DNA of 16,302 bases, from the NCBI GenBank assembly GCA_002084505.1, contig NBLK01000022.1, positions 1 to 16,302 of the forward strand, read 5' to 3'. The stretch is from Rickettsiaceae bacterium 4572_127. GTDB lineage: Bacteria; Pseudomonadota; Alphaproteobacteria; Rs-D84; NBLK01. Numbering within the stretch: position 1 is the first letter of the stretch; every line of letters starts with the position of its first letter. Below, in pieces: positions 12,664-16,302 of this stretch. The position numbers were made by a program, and so were the translations under genes. Below the pieces are notes generated by a model that was given only the letters and a program-made list of their open reading frames with translations, had not been told where the DNA came from and did not search any database.

Positions 12664-13589
12664 AAAGAATTATGACCGCACCATTAGCTGGAATAACCGA
12701 CTTTGCTTTTCGCGAGACTTGTCGTGATTTTGGAGAAGGAATTTATTTTGCAGAAATGATTTCCTCTCGCTCTATCTTAAACTCAATCAAAGAAAATAAA
12801 AAACTAGTTCGAGAAAAATTTCGTGTTGGTGAACATTTACAAATCTTTGGTGACGATCCAAAAATCATGGCGGAATCCGCTAAATTCTTTGAAGGAGAAG
12901 GAGCAGGACACATCAACATAAATATGGGTTGCCCAGTGAAAAAAGTGTGGAAAGCATGTGCCGGAGCGCAACTTATGAACGATTTATCCCGAGCAGAAAA
13001 AATCATGTCAGCAGTAAAATCAGCAGTAAAAATTCCCGTAAGTGTAAAAACTCGCACAGGAATAAATGACGAAAAAATCACAGTTTTTAAAATGCTGAAA
13101 ATTGCTGAAAACACTGGAATGGATTTTTTTGCAATTCACGGACGCACTAGATCACAGATGTATTCTGGTTCTGCAAATTGGGAAATTATTTCTGAACTCG
13201 CAGATATTTCTAAAATTCCAATCATAGGAAATGGAGATATTTTTGATGAAGAAACAGCACTAAAACGACTCGCAATTCCAAAAATCGGCGGTATAATGTT
13301 AGCTCGTGGAATTCTCGGAAAACCTTGGTTTTTAACATCAATAAAGAATCTCCAAAAAGGAAAAAATATAATCTCTCCGACTATTACAGAAAAACAAAAA
13401 ATCATTTTATCTCACTTAAAAAGAATTATAGAATTATACGGAATTGAAAAAGGAATCCCAGTTTTTAGAAAACATTTAGGGTGGTATTCAAAAGGTGTTT
13501 TCGGTTCGTCTGATTTTCGACAAAAAATAAATGGAATAGAAAATTATGATAAATTAACATTTGAAATTCAAGACTTTTTTAACCAGTAA
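12660..13589 (+). CDS. dus: tRNA-dihydrouridine synthase (DusB-like)
   Basis: A 309-residue FMN- and NADPH-dependent enzyme that reduces specific uridines in tRNA to dihydrouridine. The TIM barrel opens with IMTAPLAGITDFAFR (4-18). ININMGCPVKKVWKACAGA (85-103) carries the catalytic Cys91. SVKTRTG (about 127-133) and the IHGRTRSQMYSG motif bind FMN and the tRNA. GNGDIF and MLARGILGKPW complete the phosphate site. The C-terminal RKHLGWYSKG helical region is typical of the DusB-type branch. A TTG start at 12660 overlaps the rlmE stop and keeps the first beta-strand; an ATG at 12672 is the alternative. It is the last gene of the plus-strand run and ends one base from the convergent vapC stop. The paralogue assignment (A, B or C) is not certain. 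Confidence 0.92.
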   Translation: MKRIMTAPLAGITDFAFRETCRDFGEGIYFAEMISSRSILNSIKENKKLVREKFRVGEHLQIFGDDPKIMAESAKFFEGEGAGHININMGCPVKKVWKACAGAQLMNDLSRAEKIMSAVKSAVKIPVSVKTRTGINDEKITVFKMLKIAENTGMDFFAIHGRTRSQMYSGSANWEIISELADISKIPIIGNGDIFDEETALKRLAIPKIGGIMLARGILGKPWFLTSIKNLQKGKNIISPTITEKQKIILSHLKRIIELYGIEKGIPVFRKHLGWYSKGVFGSSDFRQKINGIENYDKLTFEIQDFFNQ

Positions 13590-13590
13590 A

Positions 13591-13986
13591 TTAAATCCAA
13601 TTTTCAAGTTTTAGTTTTTTTATTTTTAAAAAATGCTTGATGTTGTTTGAAACTAAAATACATTTATGCCCAAGACAACAGCTAGCAATTAACAAATCCA
13701 TGTTTTCAATTATGCTTCCTTTTTTTTCTAATTTCGCTCGTAATTTAGAATAAAAAACTGCACTTTTGCAATCAAAATCCAAAACCTTAGTTAAAGACAA
13801 AAACAAATTAACTCTTTCTTTTAGCTTTTTTCCACCGTGTTTTTCTGCTCCAAAAAGAAGTTCTGAGTAGGTTATAACTGAAATGCAAATTTTATCTGCT
13901 CCAATTTTTTGAAATTTTTTTAGAACTTTTTCTGGATTCTTTTTTATAATATAACTACAAATATCAGTATCCAACATATATTTCAT
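13591..13986 (-). CDS. vapC: VapC-type PIN-domain RNase toxin
   Basis: A 131-residue PIN-domain endoribonuclease, the toxin of a VapBC pair; family members cleave specific tRNAs or rRNA. Acidic Mg2+-site residues are in place: Asp6 (MLDTDICSYII), Glu42 (SELLFGAEKHG) and Asp97 (IENMDLLIA). A VSNNIKHF motif (112-119) sits where many members have VTNNxxxF, and the closing KLENW is typical of the family. The ATG overlaps the vapB stop by one base (TAATG). It appears full length with an intact active site, so probably functional. The convergent dus stop is one base away, and no terminator separates the two genes. Confidence 0.92.
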   Translation of the reverse strand: MKYMLDTDICSYIIKKNPEKVLKKFQKIGADKICISVITYSELLFGAEKHGGKKLKERVNLFLSLTKVLDFDCKSAVFYSKLRAKLEKKGSIIENMDLLIASCCLGHKCILVSNNIKHFLKIKKLKLENWI

Positions 13987-14222
13987 TAAAATAAATCTCT
14001 TTTTTGTGGAGAGGTTCGATCTCTTTTCAAATCAAAATTTGGAAATTTTTCATCACTTTGAAAAAAATCTTCCCAAGATTTTTTTGTCGGTTTTTTAGGA
14101 CTTAGAATAACTTTGTTTTTTTCTTTTGTTATAAAAACCTCTTTTGTATTGAAGCGAAATTGTTTAGGCAAACGAATCGCCTGCGACATTCCATTCATAA
14201 AAACTTTTGCTACATCATTCAT
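13986..14222 (-). CDS. vapB: VapB-type antitoxin
   Basis: A 78-residue antitoxin with an AbrB/MazE-like swapped-hairpin N-terminus: VAKVFMNGMSQAIRLPKQFRF (residues 4-24) is the standard VapB DNA-binding signature, followed by a short strand EVFITKEKNKVIL. The C-terminal part (about 45-78) is charged and contains SWEDFFQSDEKFPNFDLKRD, the segment that in relatives wraps the PIN toxin. The ATG at 14222 is chosen over an upstream in-frame TTG because an AAGGAG site lies six bases before it. Its promoter lies in the 3' end of the broken lgt. VapB with VapC is expected to repress its own operon. Confidence 0.9.
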   Translation of the reverse strand: MNDVAKVFMNGMSQAIRLPKQFRFNTKEVFITKEKNKVILSPKKPTKKSWEDFFQSDEKFPNFDLKRDRTSPQKRDLF

Positions 14223-14233
14223 AACCAACTCCT

Positions 14234-14258
14234 TAGTATATATTTTATATATAGACTA
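14234..14258. promoter_or_regulatory. Imperfect palindrome, candidate VapBC operator
   Basis: A 25-base AT-rich imperfect inverted repeat runs from TAGTATATA through ATATATAGACTA. It covers the -10 element of the vapBC promoter and the likely start of transcription. This position suits autorepression by VapB or VapBC, but the low complexity means chance is possible. Confidence 0.45.
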
Positions 14259-14270
14259 TTTCTTTGTCGA
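14242..14270 (-). promoter_or_regulatory. Promoter of vapBC
   Basis: On the minus strand TCGACA (14265-14270) and TAAAAT (14242-14247) are 17 bases apart, each matching consensus at five of six positions. The -35 element lies inside the last codons of the broken lgt. Transcription would begin near 14235, just ahead of the AAGGAG ribosome site. Confidence 0.55.
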
Positions 14271-14853
14271 ATTCAAGTTCTTTTTTAAGAAAATCATTAA
14301 AAAAATTCCGCCTAGTATCATTGGAAGGGATAAAATATGCCCCATAGTTAACCAACTTCCAGCAAAATATCCAAGATGTGCATCAGGTAATCTAACGAAT
14401 TCAACAATGAATCTAAACACTCCATAGCCAGTTAAAAACATCCCCGTTAAAGTCCCAAATCTTTCGCGAATTTTCTCTTTTGAAAAGCAAAATTTCATTA
14501 TAGCAAATAAAATTATTCCTTCTAAAACAGCTTCATATAAAGGTGTGGGATGTTGATAGAATCCACATTCCGCCTTGCCAAAGCATAAAAATTTCTAGTG
14601 GATTTTCTAAAAAATATAGTGGTTTGTAAAATAGAACATAACCGAATCGCCCACCTAAAATTACTCCCAAAACAGAGTAGGTCAAAAGATCATCCCAGAA
14701 TTTTTTACCCCAATTATAACCTGCTTCTATCGTCATTTTTTTTAGCTGCCAAAGTGCTAACATAAAACCTGCGATATAAGCTAAGGCGTACCAGCGAATT
14801 GCAGCACCAAAAAACTGAAATGCAATCGGAGAAAAACTAGGTAAATCTATCAT
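14256..14853 (-). pseudogene. lgt: Broken lgt, prolipoprotein diacylglyceryl transferase
   Basis: Lgt transfers diacylglycerol from phosphatidylglycerol to lipoprotein cysteines in the inner membrane. Two parts in different frames are present. The N-terminal part starts at MIDLPSF (ATG at 14853) and runs through RWYALAYIAG to the PLEIFMLWQGGM segment, then reads out of frame to a stop at 14533. The C-terminal part is in another frame, from about QHPTPLYEAVLEG (near 14550) through GYGVFRFIVEF, PDAHLGY and TMGHILSLPMI to a stop at 14256. Together they give about 200 residues against 270-290 in the family. Roughly 75-85 residues are missing between WQGGM and HPTPLYE. These include the HGG segment and the G-R-x-x-N-F-x-N-x-E-x-x-G signature that carries essential residues. 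An upstream GTG at 14875-14877 could add eight residues but lacks a ribosome site. Confidence 0.88.
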
Positions 14854-14894
14854 TCTTTTTCCATTTTTATAAAACACATTTTTTCAAAATTATG

Positions 14895-15494
14895 CTAATT
14901 TCCTAAGTCCATCCAACTTAATGATGCGATTGCAATTCTCTTAGTATTTTCAATTTTGTGTGCTTCATCTGCTAGCTTAGCTTTAATTATTGCTTTTTCA
15001 TAATTTTTGTCTACTTTTTTCAAATAAGATACTTCTTTAATATCTTTTTCATAAAAACGACAGTTGCCGTCTTCAGTTATCCAAAAATCAACCCCATTTT
15101 TATTAAGCGTTTCCTTAATTCTTTCAAATGAAATTTTTTTTCCATCTTTTGTTTTACAATACCTAAAATCATTTTCTTTAGTAATTTTTAAAACTTTTAC
15201 TACTTCATCTTTTTCTTTTTCATCTTTTTCAAAGACTAAATCAGAAAATGTTAGTTTTTTTGTCTTATAAGCATTTTTTATTTTTTCTTCGAAAAATTGA
15301 AATTCATTATTAACTGAATCTATGTTAAATGCAACTTTTAATTCCTTTAAAAGACCTTGAAGTTTTTTTAAATCTAAATCTTTTCCACTTTTCGTTTTGA
15401 AGAAAAAAGTATTTCCTCTTTTAGTTAATGGGATTTTAACTAAACCACCTTCAATTTTAAGCCCATCAATATCTTTGAAATTTAAATTTGCCAT
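14895..15494 (-). CDS. Uncharacterised protein with an internal duplication
   Basis: A 199-residue, Lys-rich protein with no signal peptide or membrane segment and no family I recognise. It contains two related units of about 48 residues. FFFKTKSGKDLDLKKLQGLL begins the first (29-76) and FRYCKTKDGKKISFERIKET begins the second (109-157). Each ends in a matching strand-like stretch (EFQFFEEKIKNAY, NCRFYEKDIKEVSY). The pattern KTKxGKxxxxxxIxxxLxxxxVxFxI suggests a small alpha/beta repeat. The ATG has a GGAG site seven bases upstream that overlaps the tilS stop (GGAGTAA), so it is translated from the tilS transcript. The broken lgt follows after a short gap. Its C-terminus (AHKIENTKRIAIASLSWMDL) is outside the repeats. 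Function is unknown. Confidence 0.8.
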   Translation of the reverse strand: MANLNFKDIDGLKIEGGLVKIPLTKRGNTFFFKTKSGKDLDLKKLQGLLKELKVAFNIDSVNNEFQFFEEKIKNAYKTKKLTFSDLVFEKDEKEKDEVVKVLKITKENDFRYCKTKDGKKISFERIKETLNKNGVDFWITEDGNCRFYEKDIKEVSYLKKVDKNYEKAIIKAKLADEAHKIENTKRIAIASLSWMDLGN

Positions 15495-15497
15495 TTT

Positions 15498-16302
15498 TTA
15501 CTCCTTTTTTATTATTAAATTATTAGTTTCACTTTTTATTATACACTTTCCTAGGGTGATTTGGAAGTCTTTTTTAGTTTTAATTTTTTCCAAAAGTGTT
15601 TGTAATTTTTCAAGTTCAGGCGGGTAAGATTTTTCTCCAATTTTTTGAATTAATTTTGCTAAAACACGCAATGAAATTTCATCAGGAGATTCTAAAATTG
15701 GAGTTGATAAAAAAGTTCCATTCGGTAAAGTAATTTTCTTCAAAATTTTAGAAACATAAAAATCAATAGCGGTTTGAGTTCGTTGTAAATTCTTCATAGC
15801 CAAAATTATTCTATCTTTTTTTGTTCCTAATTTTTCTAAAACCGAAATGTTTTTTCTGATTTTCACACGATCAAATTTCTCATCAAAATTCATCGGATCA
15901 TTCACAAATGGAACATCGTTTTTTTTACAATAATTCAGCAAGTCTTTTTTAGAAAAATCTAAAAGCGGGCGAATAATTTTCACTCCATTCTGCTCACGAA
16001 TCTCAAACATTCCTGACAAACCTTTAACACCACTTCCGCGATTTAGTGCTAAGAAAAAAGACTCAATCTGATCGTCTTGATGATGCCCAATAAGAATAGT
16101 TTTGGCATTGTTTTTTTTTGCAAAATCTATCAACAAATTATATCGTCCGATTCGAGCATTTTCTTCTAAATTCCCGTCCTTTTTGATGTTTTTTAGTTTT
16201 AGAATCCTATGAGGCAATCCAAAATCATTCATCCATTTTGCAACTTTTTCTGCTTCTTCTTTCGAATCTTTTCGCAAATCATGATCAACAGTTATTGCAA
16301 TT
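15498..16302 (-). CDS. tilS: tRNA(Ile)-lysidine synthetase TilS, 5' end outside window
   Basis: The C-terminal 268 or so codons of TilS, the ATP-dependent enzyme that converts C34 of tRNA-Ile(CAU) to lysidine. The reading frame is open to the window edge. It begins IAITVDHDLRKDSKEEAEKV, the usual sequence after the P-loop SGGxDS motif, which lies beyond the edge; the TTG at 16277 is therefore not the start. The conserved LIGHHQDDQIESFFLALNRG (62-81 counted from the Met-equivalent at 16277), GLSGM, IIRPLLDF and FVNDPMN motifs follow. The C-terminal tRNA-binding part is present and ends at a TAA that overlaps the next gene's ribosome site. It heads the minus-strand group tilS, 199-residue gene, lgt. 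Confidence 0.94.
   Translation of the reverse strand, partial: IAITVDHDLRKDSKEEAEKVAKWMNDFGLPHRILKLKNIKKDGNLEENARIGRYNLLIDFAKKNNAKTILIGHHQDDQIESFFLALNRGSGVKGLSGMFEIREQNGVKIIRPLLDFSKKDLLNYCKKNDVPFVNDPMNFDEKFDRVKIRKNISVLEKLGTKKDRIILAMKNLQRTQTAIDFYVSKILKKITLPNGTFLSTPILESPDEISLRVLAKLIQKIGEKSYPPELEKLQTLLEKIKTKKDFQITLGKCIIKSETNNLIIKKE

Noticed and set aside
14256..14498. Separate 80-residue membrane-protein gene
   Set aside because: The same frame continues upstream through LYEAVLEGIILFAI and matches the Lgt C-terminus, so it is the 3' part of the broken lgt rather than an independent gene.
1..16302. tRNA, rRNA or riboswitch genes
   Set aside because: No GC-rich cloverleaf-like segment, CCA-ended structure or recognisable riboswitch core was seen; the only GC-rich islands are the two palindromic repeats.

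Overview
The window is an AT-rich stretch that looks like the chromosome of a small-genome alphaproteobacterium, probably an uncultured gut or host-associated lineage. This rests on family resemblance: MnmE ends in CIGK, RlmE has an alphaproteobacterial-looking N-terminal stretch, Lgt begins with an alphaproteobacterial-type IRWYALAYIAG segment, and a GC-rich palindromic repeat of a kind known from Gram-negative genomes is present twice. No rRNA, tRNA, CRISPR array, IS element or phage module was found. Coding density is high and no gap exceeds about 140 bases.

Layout. (1) 1-5328, minus strand. A promoter at 1751-1779 drives a DUF4065 (SocA/Panacea-type) gene, an uncharacterised 170-residue gene and an alpha/beta-hydrolase. 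Upstream lie xseA (exonuclease VII large subunit), a RhuM-family gene, tsaD (tRNA t6A synthesis) and a small ribbon-helix-helix antitoxin-like gene whose stop overlaps the tsaD start. (2) 5329-5468 is a divergent promoter region. (3) 5469-13589, plus strand. This holds an 810-residue secreted protein with an Arg/Ser-rich N-terminus and 18-residue tandem repeats, then a BrnT/BrnA-like toxin-antitoxin pair between two near-identical terminators. An AAA_14/DUF4143 ATPase follows, then a housekeeping cluster mnmE, ferredoxin reductase, rlmE and dus. (4) 13591-16302, minus strand. This holds tilS (5' end outside the window), an internally duplicated 199-residue protein, an lgt broken by an internal deletion, and a vapBC pair.

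Much of the core content is RNA modification: tsaD (t6A37), mnmE (wobble U34), tilS (lysidine), dus (dihydrouridine) and rlmE (23S rRNA 2'-O-methylation). Between these conserved genes sit several toxin-antitoxin or TA-like loci: DUF4065 plus partner, RHH orphan, BrnT/BrnA-like, VapBC, and possibly RhuM.

The observations most worth following are: the frameshifting internal deletion in lgt; a GC-rich palindromic repeat that encodes the C-terminal tail of RlmE and supplies the apparent Shine-Dalgarno of dus; the DUF4065-linked 170-residue candidate toxin; a promoter that appears to give a leaderless toxin mRNA; and the repeat-bearing secreted protein.
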